Shown here: positions 51,585 to 60,683 of the stretch, piece after piece
Position numbering within the stretch: position 1 is the first letter of the stretch
Layout of the letters: the number at the start of each line of letters is the position of its first letter
NCBI RefSeq assembly: GCF_020193575.1
Contig: NZ_JADYVD010000020.1
Coordinates: forward strand, 1-64,000
DNA: 64,000 nucleotides
From: Ensifer sp. IC4062
GTDB lineage: Bacteria > Pseudomonadota > Alphaproteobacteria > Rhizobiales > Rhizobiaceae
Reading direction: 5' to 3'
Notes under the pieces: generated by a model
Told to the model about the DNA's origin: nothing
Database searches by the model: none
What the model saw: only the letters and a program-made list of their open reading frames with translations
Made by a program: the position numbers and the translations under genes

Positions 51585-52850
51585 ATGGGTACCCTCCGTG
51601 CAGCAAAGGGAATGAGCTGGTCGCTGTCCGACAGGGGAGCGCGCTTGGGGATCGCACTTTTGACGATCGCATTCTTGGCGATCACGGTCGCGGTGATCGG
51701 TCAACCCCGAGCGCAAGCGGCAGAGTACCGGCTTGCCATCGGCGATGTGCTGACTTTCGACTTTCTCGATGATGCTGAACTGCCGGTCACGGCGACGATT
51801 TCCAACGATGGTGAAGCACCATTCCCGTTGATCGGCTCTGTCGACGTGGTCGGCCTCACGGTTTCGGAGGCGATGCAAAAACTGAAAGACGAATACCGCC
51901 GGCGCGAGATACTGGTCGACCCGAAGCTGTCTCTAAACATCTCGAGTTTTAGGCCGATCTTCGTGCTTGGGGAAGTGAAGGGGCCCGGCTCATTTCCCTA
52001 CTACAGCGGCCTGACCGTCGAGCAAGCCATCGGTTTGGCGGGCGGCACGCAGATCATCTCCTCGAACCCGTCGGACCGGATTATAGCGCGCGCGCGCCTT
52101 CGCGCGGAGATAGAGGGAGCGGAGGCAGAGATCATCCATGAGGGGATCTATGCGGCCCGGCTGGTGGCGCAACTGAAGTTCAAGCCCAAAGTCGACCTGA
52201 ACGATGTGCCCGAAATCGCGCGGGATTATATCAAGAACGCTTCGGTGACAGGCGTTATTGAGCTTCAGGAGAAAATCCTGACGGCCGACCTGGCCGCCAG
52301 AAAGTCTCAACTTCAGATTCTCTCGGATGGAATCGTGCAGGCCGAAGGCGGTGTCGAGATCCTGAACGAACTGGTGGCGCAGCAGAAGGAGGTTGTCGCT
52401 AACAACGAGAAGGACCTGGAACGTATCAGTTCCCTGCGCAAGCGAGAACTGAACACGGAGAGCGATCTTTCTCGCGCAAAGAACAATGCCCTCGCGGAGA
52501 AGGCACAACTTCTTCAGACGTTCGCAACGCTTGCGCGTTCGCGCCAGGAGTTGAGCGAGATGAAGCTGCAGCTGTCGAAACTCAGCGCCGACAGGGAGAA
52601 GGAAGTCCTCACCCTGCTGCAAGAGCGCGAAATTGCCATCAAGAAGCTCATCGCAGAAAGGCAGTCAGCAGAAGAGCAAATGCTGCTCATGGCTGCCGTG
52701 GAAGCGGATGCGTCGAAACAGAAAAAAATTTCGTACACTTATGAGATAAGACGCAATCCGGTGGCGGGAACGCCGACCACCATAAAGGCGTCGACTTTGA
52801 CCGAAATGCTGCCCGGCGACGTCCTCGTCGTCGCCATTGCCGGAATTTAG
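51585..52850 (+). CDS. Outer-membrane polysaccharide export protein, Wza/ExoF-like
   Basis: The product has 421 residues, the length of S. meliloti ExoF as remembered. An N-terminal signal segment (LLTIAFLAITVAVI and cleavage near AQAAE) leads to the polysaccharide export domain (YRLAIGDVLTFDF) and an SLBB domain (IFVLGEVKGPGSFPYYSGLTVEQAIGLAGG). A long coiled-coil region follows (about 225-385). It is unlike the lipoprotein Wza in lacking a lipobox. It probably acts as the periplasmic or outer-membrane channel component with the ExoP-like protein. The ATG at 51585 is preferred over the TTG at 51561. Confidence 0.9.
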   Translation: MGTLRAAKGMSWSLSDRGARLGIALLTIAFLAITVAVIGQPRAQAAEYRLAIGDVLTFDFLDDAELPVTATISNDGEAPFPLIGSVDVVGLTVSEAMQKLKDEYRRREILVDPKLSLNISSFRPIFVLGEVKGPGSFPYYSGLTVEQAIGLAGGTQIISSNPSDRIIARARLRAEIEGAEAEIIHEGIYAARLVAQLKFKPKVDLNDVPEIARDYIKNASVTGVIELQEKILTADLAARKSQLQILSDGIVQAEGGVEILNELVAQQKEVVANNEKDLERISSLRKRELNTESDLSRAKNNALAEKAQLLQTFATLARSRQELSEMKLQLSKLSADREKEVLTLLQEREIAIKKLIAERQSAEEQMLLMAAVEADASKQKKISYTYEIRRNPVAGTPTTIKASTLTEMLPGDVLVVAIAGI

Positions 52851-53590
52851 TGACGCCGCGTTTGGTGTCACGACATCACTTTCCAGTTAGACTCTCATCC
52901 TTCCAAGGGAATTTTGAGTTGAAGGCGAACCTTGATCGCGTGGTTTCTGTTCCCGCCTGGCCGGTGCTGCGACGGTCGGCCGCTTTCAGGCGTGCCGTCG
53001 AGTCTCTGTTTGCCGTCTTTGCTCTTGTTCCGTGTCTGCCCTTGATGGCTCTGACAGCGATCATCGTCTGGATCAACCTTGGCCGGCCGCTATTTTTCAC
53101 GCAGGTGCGTGCCGGCGTCGGAATGCGTGCCTTCACGATATTGAAGTTTCGCACCATGACGGAGGCGCGAGGACCAGACGGCGAACTGCTGGCCGACGAA
53201 TTGCGGCAAACGAAGCTGACAGCCCTTTTGCGGCGATTGCGCCTCGATGAACTGCCGCAACTGCTTTCGATCCTGCGTGGCGACATGTCGTTGGTAGGGC
53301 CGCGGCCGCTGCCCGTGGCGACCGTTGCCGCCTTCGGCGAACGTGGCCATCTTCGTTGCCTCGTCCCGCCGGGGCTGACAGGCTGGGCGCAAGTCAATGG
53401 CAACACGCGTCTTTCCGACGACCAGAAGATCGCTCTGGATCTCTGGTACGTCGGGCACGCGAGCTTGCGCCTCGATGGACTTATTCTCCTCATGACATTG
53501 AAAACGATCGTCCTGGGAGAAAAGGTGCACCGCGAGCACCTGAGAATGGCGGAGGACTATTTGGCAGGGCGCGCCAATTTGCCGGGCTAA
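52850..53590 (+). CDS. Initiating phosphoglycosyltransferase, PglC/ExoY-like
   Basis: The product has 246 residues if the GTG at 52850, overlapping the upstream TAG by one base, is used; TTG codons around 52918 are alternatives. One membrane segment (VFALVPCLPLMALTAIIVW) precedes the catalytic core with RAGVGMRAFTILKFRTM, LRRLRLDELPQL and SLVGPRPLP, ending in PPGLTGWAQVNG. These are the signatures of the bacterial sugar transferase family. It loads the first sugar phosphate onto undecaprenyl phosphate and so begins the repeat unit. It is in one operon with the ExoF-like gene. Confidence 0.92.
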   Translation: MTPRLVSRHHFPVRLSSFQGNFELKANLDRVVSVPAWPVLRRSAAFRRAVESLFAVFALVPCLPLMALTAIIVWINLGRPLFFTQVRAGVGMRAFTILKFRTMTEARGPDGELLADELRQTKLTALLRRLRLDELPQLLSILRGDMSLVGPRPLPVATVAAFGERGHLRCLVPPGLTGWAQVNGNTRLSDDQKIALDLWYVGHASLRLDGLILLMTLKTIVLGEKVHREHLRMAEDYLAGRANLPG

Positions 53591-53675
53591 CCGGAGATCG
53601 CGGGGGTTCGAGCGAAACCACTGAATGTAGGGGGATATTTCTGATGAAGATCACCAGCTTTGCTAGGGACGTACG

Positions 53676-54362
53676 ATGCAGGGGTTAAGATTGGCGTTTG
53701 GACGCACGCTCGTGATCGCACCACATCCGGACGATGAGGTGCTCGGCGCCGGCGGGACAATCGCAAGGCTTGCCGCGGAAGGCGAGGATGTGTTCATTGC
53801 GATCGTCACCGAGGGCAAGCCGCCGGCATTTGCGCCCGATGCGGTGGCCAGGGTTCAGGCGGAGGCGAGGACGGCTCACGCTGTTCTCGGCGTCAAAGAT
53901 ACGTTCTGGCTTGGACTTCCGGCGGCCGGGCTGTCTGAGACGCCGCATACCAGCTTGAACGGCACGCTTTCCGCCCTCGTGCGCCGCCTAGCACCTCAGA
54001 CGGTTCTCGTGCCGTTCGTGGGCGACATGCATATCGACCATCAGCTCACTTTCACCTCTTCGCTGGTGGCCTGCAGGCCGCACCAGGCCGAGTTTCCGAC
54101 GCGCATTCTCGCTTATGAGACCCTTTCCGAAACGAATTGGAACGCCCCCTACCTGTCGCCGACCTTCGTACCGAATGTCTTCATCGATATCGCAGCGCAT
54201 ATGGAAACGAAATTGGAGGCGATGCAGGCCTTTGCTTCTCAGTTGCGCCAACCGCCACACGAGCGATCGCTGACCGCATTGCGGGCGCTCGCCACCCTGC
54301 GCGGCGCGACGATCTTGCGGCAAGCGGCAGAGGCATTCGTTTTGGTCCGCCACATCGCTTGA
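53676..54362 (+). CDS. PIG-L-family deacetylase
   Basis: The product has 228 residues. The zinc site is HPDDE at 17-21 plus DMHIDH near 117-122, the classical PIG-L signature. There is no signal peptide, so a cytoplasmic N-deacetylation of a sugar or lipid-linked GlcNAc is expected. Its position behind the initiating transferase and before a DegT aminotransferase suggests that it trims an N-acetyl group to free an amine. This amine could also be the target of the formyltransferase at 20352-21272. Confidence 0.9.
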   Translation: MQGLRLAFGRTLVIAPHPDDEVLGAGGTIARLAAEGEDVFIAIVTEGKPPAFAPDAVARVQAEARTAHAVLGVKDTFWLGLPAAGLSETPHTSLNGTLSALVRRLAPQTVLVPFVGDMHIDHQLTFTSSLVACRPHQAEFPTRILAYETLSETNWNAPYLSPTFVPNVFIDIAAHMETKLEAMQAFASQLRQPPHERSLTALRALATLRGATILRQAAEAFVLVRHIA

Positions 54363-54459
54363 GGTTCTCGCGACGCGACCTCGAAAGCGGGCGGCAGGAT
54401 GTGTCGGCATTGGCGCAAACGCGATGCAATGGACCCGAAAGCGGTTTTGGAGAGGCAGA

Positions 54460-55647
54460 ATGGGACGCTGGCCAGTTTATGACGAAGAACAGATCGAAGA
54501 TGTCGTGTCGGTCTTGAGGTCGGGCGAGGTGAACGCCTGGACCGGACCACATGTACGCAACTTTGAAGCCGCCTATGAGCGGTTCCTAGGAGTGAAGCAC
54601 GCTATTGCGCTGGCGAATGGAACCGTCGCGCTGGATCTTGCGCTCTACGCGCTGGATCTTCAACCGGGCGACGAGGTCATCGTGACGCCGCGCAGCTTCA
54701 TAGCATCGGCCTCCACCGTGCCCATGGCAGGCGGCGTCGCGGTATTCGCCGACGTCGATCGCGACAGCCAGAACATCACCGCCGAAACCATAAGCGCGAA
54801 ACTGTCGCCGCGGACGAAGGGTGTCATCGTCGTCCATCTTGCGGGTTGGCCATGCGACATGCCGGCGATCATGGCGCTGGCGCGGGAAAAGGGCCTTTGG
54901 GTTATCGAGGATTGTGCGCAAGCGCATGGCGCCGAAATCGATGGTCGGCCTGTCGGCAGTTTTGCCGATATCGCGGCATTCTCCTTCTGCCAGGATAAGA
55001 TCATTACCACCGGCGGGGAGGGCGGCCTTGTCGCCATGAACGACGAAGGCCTCTGGAAGCGTGCGTGGAGCCGCAAGGATCACGGGAAGTCCTATGACGC
55101 TGTCTTCAACAAGCAACATCCTCCCGGTTTTCGCTGGCTGCACGAATCCATAGGAACCAACTGGAGAATGACGTCCATCCAGGCTGTTCTGGGCCTGCGC
55201 CAACTGCAGCGCCTTTTAAAGTGGCGCGATATACGCGCCCATAACGCGGCAATTCTGGCAAGGGCGACCGAGGGCATCGAGGCGCTGCGGACGCCATCGC
55301 CGCCTAGCCAACTCCAGCATGCCTGGTATCGATTCTACACCTTCGTACGGCCCGAATATCTCAAGTCCGGGTGGAGCCGGGACAGGATTATCAGTGAGAT
55401 CAACGCTGCCGGCGTCGCCTGTTTCAGTGGGAGTTGTTCTGAAATCTATCTGGAGAAGGCATTCACCGATACCGGCATGGGCCCGAGCGAGAGGCTGCCC
55501 AATGCACGGGAGCTCGGTGAAACGAGTCTCGCTTTTCTCGTCGACCCTGCCCTCGATACCGTCGCCATGGAGAGGAGCGCGCATGCGATACGCAGCGTGC
55601 TTACAAGCGCCAGCGTGGAGGAAACGATCCGGGTAGCGCGGCGATAG
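54460..55647 (+). CDS. DegT/DnrJ/EryC1 sugar aminotransferase
   Basis: The product has 395 residues from the ATG at 54460, after GGAGAGG; an earlier ATG at 54424 is less likely. SGEVNAWTGP is near the start, EDCAQAHGA binds the pyridine ring, and Lys180 in FSFCQDKIITTGGEGG forms the Schiff base, so it is catalytically complete, unlike the RfbH-like protein. It should transfer an amine from glutamate to a keto-sugar nucleotide. The WbpM-like 4,6-dehydratase could supply that substrate. It lies in the ExoF to PIG-L operon. Confidence 0.92.
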   Translation: MGRWPVYDEEQIEDVVSVLRSGEVNAWTGPHVRNFEAAYERFLGVKHAIALANGTVALDLALYALDLQPGDEVIVTPRSFIASASTVPMAGGVAVFADVDRDSQNITAETISAKLSPRTKGVIVVHLAGWPCDMPAIMALAREKGLWVIEDCAQAHGAEIDGRPVGSFADIAAFSFCQDKIITTGGEGGLVAMNDEGLWKRAWSRKDHGKSYDAVFNKQHPPGFRWLHESIGTNWRMTSIQAVLGLRQLQRLLKWRDIRAHNAAILARATEGIEALRTPSPPSQLQHAWYRFYTFVRPEYLKSGWSRDRIISEINAAGVACFSGSCSEIYLEKAFTDTGMGPSERLPNARELGETSLAFLVDPALDTVAMERSAHAIRSVLTSASVEETIRVARR

Positions 55648-55686
55648 TTGCGCAGCGGGCCTGTGGCTAAAAAGGGCTCCTGATCG

Positions 55687-56970
55687 CTATCTACGCTCCG
55701 GCCGGAAAAACCGCGGCTGTGAGAACTGGCGATGCCAGCTCTGGCAGTATGCCTGCGCCAGCGTGATCGAAAGGATAATAGGTACGGACCAGAACCTGCC
55801 GTAGACATGCGTGAATGCATTGACCGCCAACAGGAACATGCTCACGCAGACGAAGCCGCAGGCGGCGAAAGGAAGTCCCCCCGGCAATTTGAACGCTCGA
55901 GCAATCGGCCCGAGACCCGCAAGGAGCATGAGCAGAAAACCGCACACGGCCACGATCCCTCCTTCGTTCCACAGGAGGAGATAGACGTTGTGCACCGGCC
56001 GTCCGATGTAGCTGACGACCATGTATTGATCGGCGCCGAGTCCGACCCAGAAATTGGACTCGACCAGATCCATGGCTTCGTGAATGAGCTCAAGGCGATG
56101 GTCGAAGGTCCCTGCCTGGCTCAAGTCGCCCGATTCCAGTGCGCCGAGCACCCGTTTCTGAAAGATTGCGGGCAGATATGCGCGCCCCGCGTCCGCCATG
56201 ACGGCCGCTGCCGCAAGGGCGACGCCGGCGCCGGCGAGCAGGCGCTTCCAACTGGCCGTAACCAACAGGAAGACAATCAGTCCGTAGGCGAGGCAGGCCA
56301 GGCCGCTGTTGGATCCGGTCAACATGATGCCGTAGCCCATGACCGGAACCGCGATGACGAGATAGATCTTCCTCAGTTTGCCCGTGGCGGCGAGAAGCAG
56401 CAATATTGGCACAGCCAAGGCAATCAGTGCGGCGCATTCGTTTTCTCGTTCGACAAAGCCCGTAAATCGTCCGCTGCCGCTCACGAAGGTCGTGTTCTTC
56501 TGCCCGTCCCAATGGATGAGATAGATCGCGTGGAGACACATCAGAAACACGGAGAGGATATAAAATTTCGCCAGTTTGATCGTTTCATCCACCGGGCGCC
56601 CGGCAACCATAAGCAGGACGATGAAATATGCAAATATGTACTGACCCGGAACGATCAGACCTCTTATCGGATCGGGGCTGACGAGGCTGCTCACAAGGAG
56701 ACCAAATGCGATACAGCAAAGCCCAGACAACCAGATGACTGTGCTGACGCGCCCGAGCGGTCGCAATGGGATGCGTCCGTTGATCAGGCCGAGGATCAAC
56801 GCCAGGCAGAACAACGCATCGCTGAACGTGAAGTAGAACTGATTGAGGCGCAAAACATTGACGGGCGAAAAAAAGATCGCGGCACCCACAGTCAGGAATT
56901 CGATGCGCTGCCAAACCTCGCTCTTGGATTTGGCCGGGACTGCGAATCTGGAGTCAACCGCACTTATCAT
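55687..56970 (-). CDS. Wzy/WaaL-type polysaccharide polymerase
   Basis: This 427-residue protein has about eleven or twelve hydrophobic helices. The large periplasmic loop near residues 270-330 contains FDHRLELIHEAMD and GLGADQYMVVSYIGRPVHNV, which resemble the Wzy_C/ExoQ motif with the conserved His. It joins repeat units flipped by Wzx. An O-antigen ligase is the alternative, but the neighbouring copolymerase and export genes favour a polymerase. It is a lone minus-strand gene between two plus-strand operons. Confidence 0.88.
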   Translation of the reverse strand: MISAVDSRFAVPAKSKSEVWQRIEFLTVGAAIFFSPVNVLRLNQFYFTFSDALFCLALILGLINGRIPLRPLGRVSTVIWLSGLCCIAFGLLVSSLVSPDPIRGLIVPGQYIFAYFIVLLMVAGRPVDETIKLAKFYILSVFLMCLHAIYLIHWDGQKNTTFVSGSGRFTGFVERENECAALIALAVPILLLLAATGKLRKIYLVIAVPVMGYGIMLTGSNSGLACLAYGLIVFLLVTASWKRLLAGAGVALAAAAVMADAGRAYLPAIFQKRVLGALESGDLSQAGTFDHRLELIHEAMDLVESNFWVGLGADQYMVVSYIGRPVHNVYLLLWNEGGIVAVCGFLLMLLAGLGPIARAFKLPGGLPFAACGFVCVSMFLLAVNAFTHVYGRFWSVPIILSITLAQAYCQSWHRQFSQPRFFRPERR

Positions 56971-57265
56971 TGTCGGCCCGTGTAAACTCTTGCTTTTGCC
57001 CCCGGACGTCCGCTAACATCCGTCTAAAATAAAGCGCGCGAAGAAAGCCAATATGGCAAAATCGCGCGAGGCACGATTTTACGAGATATAAAAATTTACT
57101 TGCTCATCCAGCGGATGAGATGTGTGTTAAGTACTTAAAGCTTTCTAACTTTGCACGCATTTGGCCGCTGAGTAAATATTGCAATAGCAGCAACCTTTTC
57201 ACATTAGAAATTTGACCCCAATTTTCAGTCTGGGCTTCGGTGTCCGATGGGGTTGGAAGAGGGGC

Positions 57266-59575
57266 ATGATGCTTACTTTTGATCGGGATTTCGAAGTTCG
57301 CGAAGAGGCCAGGAGGCTTGCAAACCTGGGCGGCGCGGGCCAACGAGAGGCATCGATTCAGAGCCTCCATGACGTTTTGGACCTCTTGCGGCGTTACGCC
57401 AAACTGATCGCTTCTGTCGTCATCGTCGGTACGTTGCTTGCTACCGTAGTCACCTATTCGCTCGACAAGGTTTATACGGCGTCGTCGACGTTGGTGTTCG
57501 ACCGAAACGACACGCGTCCGTACGAGTCGGTGCTCGAATTGCAGAAACTCGAGCGTGACAAATCCGCAATGGACACGGAGATGGACCTGGTCAGATCGCG
57601 CGAATTTTTGGGATTTGTCGTCGACGATCTGAGACTTCAGGAAGATCCCTATTTCAACCCGCGTCTTGCTGAAAAACAGGCTTCCTCTGAATCGACTTGG
57701 ACCGCTCTGAAAGCTTTCTTCGGAGTCTCTTCCAATACCAGCAGTTCGCGTGGTCGCGAGGACCAACGGGCAAACATCGTCGCCGGAGGACGGTCGAGAG
57801 ACCGTGCGATCACGAGGCTGCAGGCTTCCGTCGCCGCTGATCGCAGGGGCGACAGTCTGGCGATGACCATCTCCGTCCATCACGAGTTCCCGGCCCGAGC
57901 GGCCGAGGTCGCCAACGGCGTAGCGTCGAATTACGTGGCCTGGACATCGCATTTGAAGGAGGCCGCGGCGCAAAACACCGTGAATTACCTGCGCATGCAG
58001 GCCAGCGGCCTGGCGACATCCATCGCGAAGAAAGAGCGCGAGATGGCGGAATTTGCCGCCAGGAGCGATCTGGCTTTCGATCCACGGGACGACGTGCTGC
58101 GTGCCCGTACCGAGCAGTTGAATACCCAGTTTACCGTCGCACGCGTCGATGAGGCGGGCGCATGGGCAAAATATAACGAGGCCAAGCAGGTGCTCGCTTC
58201 GACAGGTATCGATTCTGCCGGAAAGGTCGTGACCTCGGATTTGCTCACTAACCTGAGAAACGAGGAGGGCAACCTTCTGCGCGAACGGGCGCAGCTCACC
58301 GCGAAGTTTGGGCGCAATCACCCCCTCGTCGTGGAATCGGACGCGCAGATCGTCTCAAACCGGCGTCTGATCAATGAGGAGGTCGGGCGAATCCTGCGGG
58401 AGCTGGAGAATGACGCCAAGGTTGCGACCATAAGGGTGAAGAAGTTCCAGCAGGAGGTCAGCCAACTGCAAAAGGAAATGCAGGTCCGCAATCTTGATGA
58501 AATTCGCCGTCGCGAGCTGGAGCGAGACCTGCTCTCCGAACAAAAGCGTTACGACGAGGTGGTGCTGCGGCTGGGCTCCTTCGATCCGGAGCAGGAGGAG
58601 GTCAAGGCCACGGCGCGGATCGCATCCTTTGCTGAGATTCCTCGCGCTCCCTCTTTTCCGCGACCCGCACTCATAATTCCGGTCGCCGCAGTGGCTTCTC
58701 TCCTGCTGGCCGTCGTGGCGATGTTCATCATCGACGGGCTGGACACTCGCATTCGCACGACGCGAAAGGTAGAGAGCATCATCAAGCGCCCGAACATCAT
58801 CTCGATCCCGGATGTGGAAGGGATTCTGGAGCCGGGGCAGACCCCCTACCAGCATATGCTTGCCAGTCCCCATTCACCTTTTGCACGCTCCATGCGTTCC
58901 CTGTGCCTGGCCTGGCGCGCGCTGGAATTTGGCGCGGACGTGAAGGTCGTCATGTTCTTTTCCGCGGGTGCGGCTGAGGGCAAGACCACCTGCGCCCTTG
59001 GAATGGCGGCAACGGCCACTCTAAGCGGTTTGAGGGCCGTCATTCTCGATATCGATCCCAAGCCGAACGGCGCGGCTGGTATGCTCGGCATTACCAACCG
59101 AAATCCAACGCTTGGAATGTATCTGGACGGTACGACCGACCTTGAGTCCATCATAAGCGTCGCGCCTGAATACCCGTTCCTGCGTGTCATCAACTCGCGC
59201 CTCGGCCTGCATGACCATGAACGGCTTTTCCAGGAACTGCGCCGCCGGTTCGACCTCGTCATAATCGATCCGCCGGCGATCGCGCATGACGACGACTCCG
59301 TGTGGCTGTCATCCCAGGTGGATGCGGTTCTGGTGATGGTCGCGGCCGGAAGAACGCAGGAGACCGAACTCCTTGAATCGGTCGAGCGTTTGAACATTGG
59401 TCGCGCGCCCGTCGTGGGCAGTATCCTGAATTTCGCCGGTCGCCGCGGCGCGGGCCTCAAAACCTGGCGGCCCGAATCCTTCAAGTCTCTCTGGTCGCGC
59501 ATTCGCGGCAAGTTCCGGCATCTGCCTGTCGGTGGCCTGCCGGCCCTTAAGAGGCGGGATCGGGCGAGGGGGTGA
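57266..59575 (+). CDS. Polysaccharide copolymerase/BY-kinase-like protein, ExoP/Wzc family
   Basis: The product has 769 residues from the first of two ATGs at 57266 and 57269 (GAGGGG site). The Wzz domain begins after an inner-membrane helix (LIASVVIVGTLLATVVTYS); a long coiled coil spans about 250-470; and a second helix (LIIPVAAVASLLLAVVAMFII) leads to an ATPase domain. It has Walker A GAAEGKTT near 568, a Walker A' in VILDIDPK and Walker B LVIIDPPA. The C-terminus has no tyrosine, unlike the autophosphorylated Tyr tail of Wzc and ExoP. It regulates chain length and couples polymerisation to export. Confidence 0.9.
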   Translation: MMLTFDRDFEVREEARRLANLGGAGQREASIQSLHDVLDLLRRYAKLIASVVIVGTLLATVVTYSLDKVYTASSTLVFDRNDTRPYESVLELQKLERDKSAMDTEMDLVRSREFLGFVVDDLRLQEDPYFNPRLAEKQASSESTWTALKAFFGVSSNTSSSRGREDQRANIVAGGRSRDRAITRLQASVAADRRGDSLAMTISVHHEFPARAAEVANGVASNYVAWTSHLKEAAAQNTVNYLRMQASGLATSIAKKEREMAEFAARSDLAFDPRDDVLRARTEQLNTQFTVARVDEAGAWAKYNEAKQVLASTGIDSAGKVVTSDLLTNLRNEEGNLLRERAQLTAKFGRNHPLVVESDAQIVSNRRLINEEVGRILRELENDAKVATIRVKKFQQEVSQLQKEMQVRNLDEIRRRELERDLLSEQKRYDEVVLRLGSFDPEQEEVKATARIASFAEIPRAPSFPRPALIIPVAAVASLLLAVVAMFIIDGLDTRIRTTRKVESIIKRPNIISIPDVEGILEPGQTPYQHMLASPHSPFARSMRSLCLAWRALEFGADVKVVMFFSAGAAEGKTTCALGMAATATLSGLRAVILDIDPKPNGAAGMLGITNRNPTLGMYLDGTTDLESIISVAPEYPFLRVINSRLGLHDHERLFQELRRRFDLVIIDPPAIAHDDDSVWLSSQVDAVLVMVAAGRTQETELLESVERLNIGRAPVVGSILNFAGRRGAGLKTWRPESFKSLWSRIRGKFRHLPVGGLPALKRRDRARG

Positions 59576-59591
59576 AAGCCGCCCCCCGGTT

Positions 59592-59673
59592 CCTACAGCG
59601 TCCCATCAGACGCGCAATTGCTGCATTTTTTCATCCTTAAATCGGCTACGGTCTAAGGAAGCATGCAGCAGTC
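59592..59673. repeat. Dispersed repeat copy in reverse orientation
   Basis: The segment carries CCTACAGCGTCCCATCAGACGCGC, which is part of the CTACAGCG hairpin of the 11688-11904 copy. GCAATTGCTGCAT, CTTAAATCGGCTACGG and CATGCAGCA blocks follow. It sits between the convergent ExoP-like gene and the secreted protein gene, where it could mark both transcript ends. Confidence 0.6.
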
Positions 59674-59695
59674 AGCGCATCGGAGCTGATCGCAG

Positions 59696-60388
59696 CTATT
59701 TCGTTTTAATCTGCGTGAAAGCGACAGCATCGATCTTGCCGTCCTTCAAGCGATAGACCAGCGACTGCGATAGTTGCGCTTCTGCTCCGGGCCCTTCATG
59801 GGCGTATCGGACTAGGCCGCTCTCCGGAGCGTTGCCGAAGCGTTGTTGAAGCGATGCCTTGTCGTCGCCGAGCGTCGGCACCGGGATTGTCCAGCTTGCA
59901 GGATCGAACTGCCCTTTGTCGCAATCGAGCTGATCCTCGGATGTCTCCTCGACCGCAATCATGTTCACGGCTTGTCCCGCCCCGGATGCTGCCTGCATAT
60001 CGTTGGCAATGAACCAGACATCGCGCTGAACGGATTGCGAGACAAGGGTATAGCACAGCCAGCCGACCGCAATATCCCCGGCCGAGCGTATCCGGACTTC
60101 ACCGCCGAATGCAGCCTTGATGTCGTCGAGCGTCGTCTTGTCGAGGACTATGGTGATGGTAGGCGTCTTGACCTCCTCGACGAATGCCTGCTCGAAATTG
60201 TACGTCGGCGCCTCGGCGGTCTGGCCGCCGAGGATCAGGGAAGGCAGGCCTGAAAGCTTGCCGTCCTTAGCCGACATGGTGCCGCCAGAGAAAAGGAGGA
60301 GGGTCACCGCCAGGGCGCCTGTCATCAACCGGATCGAGGCGACGTGGCCGCCATGCATGGCGCATATCTTCGCAATCTTCTTCGGCAT
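59696..60388 (-). CDS. Putative secreted protein of unknown function
   Basis: The product has 230 residues from the ATG at 60388, preceded by GAGGGGAAA. A signal peptide (HVASIRLMTGALAVTLLLFSGG, cleavage near MSA) indicates export. The mature protein is acidic, with Cys in GWLCYTLV and in LDCDKGQ, which could pair in the periplasm. I recognise no family. It sits convergent with the copolymerase gene and divergent from the MscS gene, and could be an envelope factor. Confidence 0.75.
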   Translation of the reverse strand: MPKKIAKICAMHGGHVASIRLMTGALAVTLLLFSGGTMSAKDGKLSGLPSLILGGQTAEAPTYNFEQAFVEEVKTPTITIVLDKTTLDDIKAAFGGEVRIRSAGDIAVGWLCYTLVSQSVQRDVWFIANDMQAASGAGQAVNMIAVEETSEDQLDCDKGQFDPASWTIPVPTLGDDKASLQQRFGNAPESGLVRYAHEGPGAEAQLSQSLVYRLKDGKIDAVAFTQIKTK

Positions 60389-60683
60389 CGCGATTTCCCC
60401 TCTTCGATCGCCAAAAATGTTCTTCCGAAAAACTATGCGTGCAACGGCCGGTTTCAAGTCCCCAACGACCACACCGCGCGGGGTAAGCTGATATCGCAGC
60501 CAGGGGGACGAAAGGCGAAAACGCTTTGGGCGAGCGTGTGTCCCCAACTCGATCAACAATAAACCCAGATCGAGCAGGAAAGCGGCCCGCTATGATACTT
60601 TTACTAGGCATCTGCTATGTAGGATAAGATGCAGGCTAATCGCCTCGTCGTCGTTATCGCAATGGGAAAGGCTGGGGGTCTTC

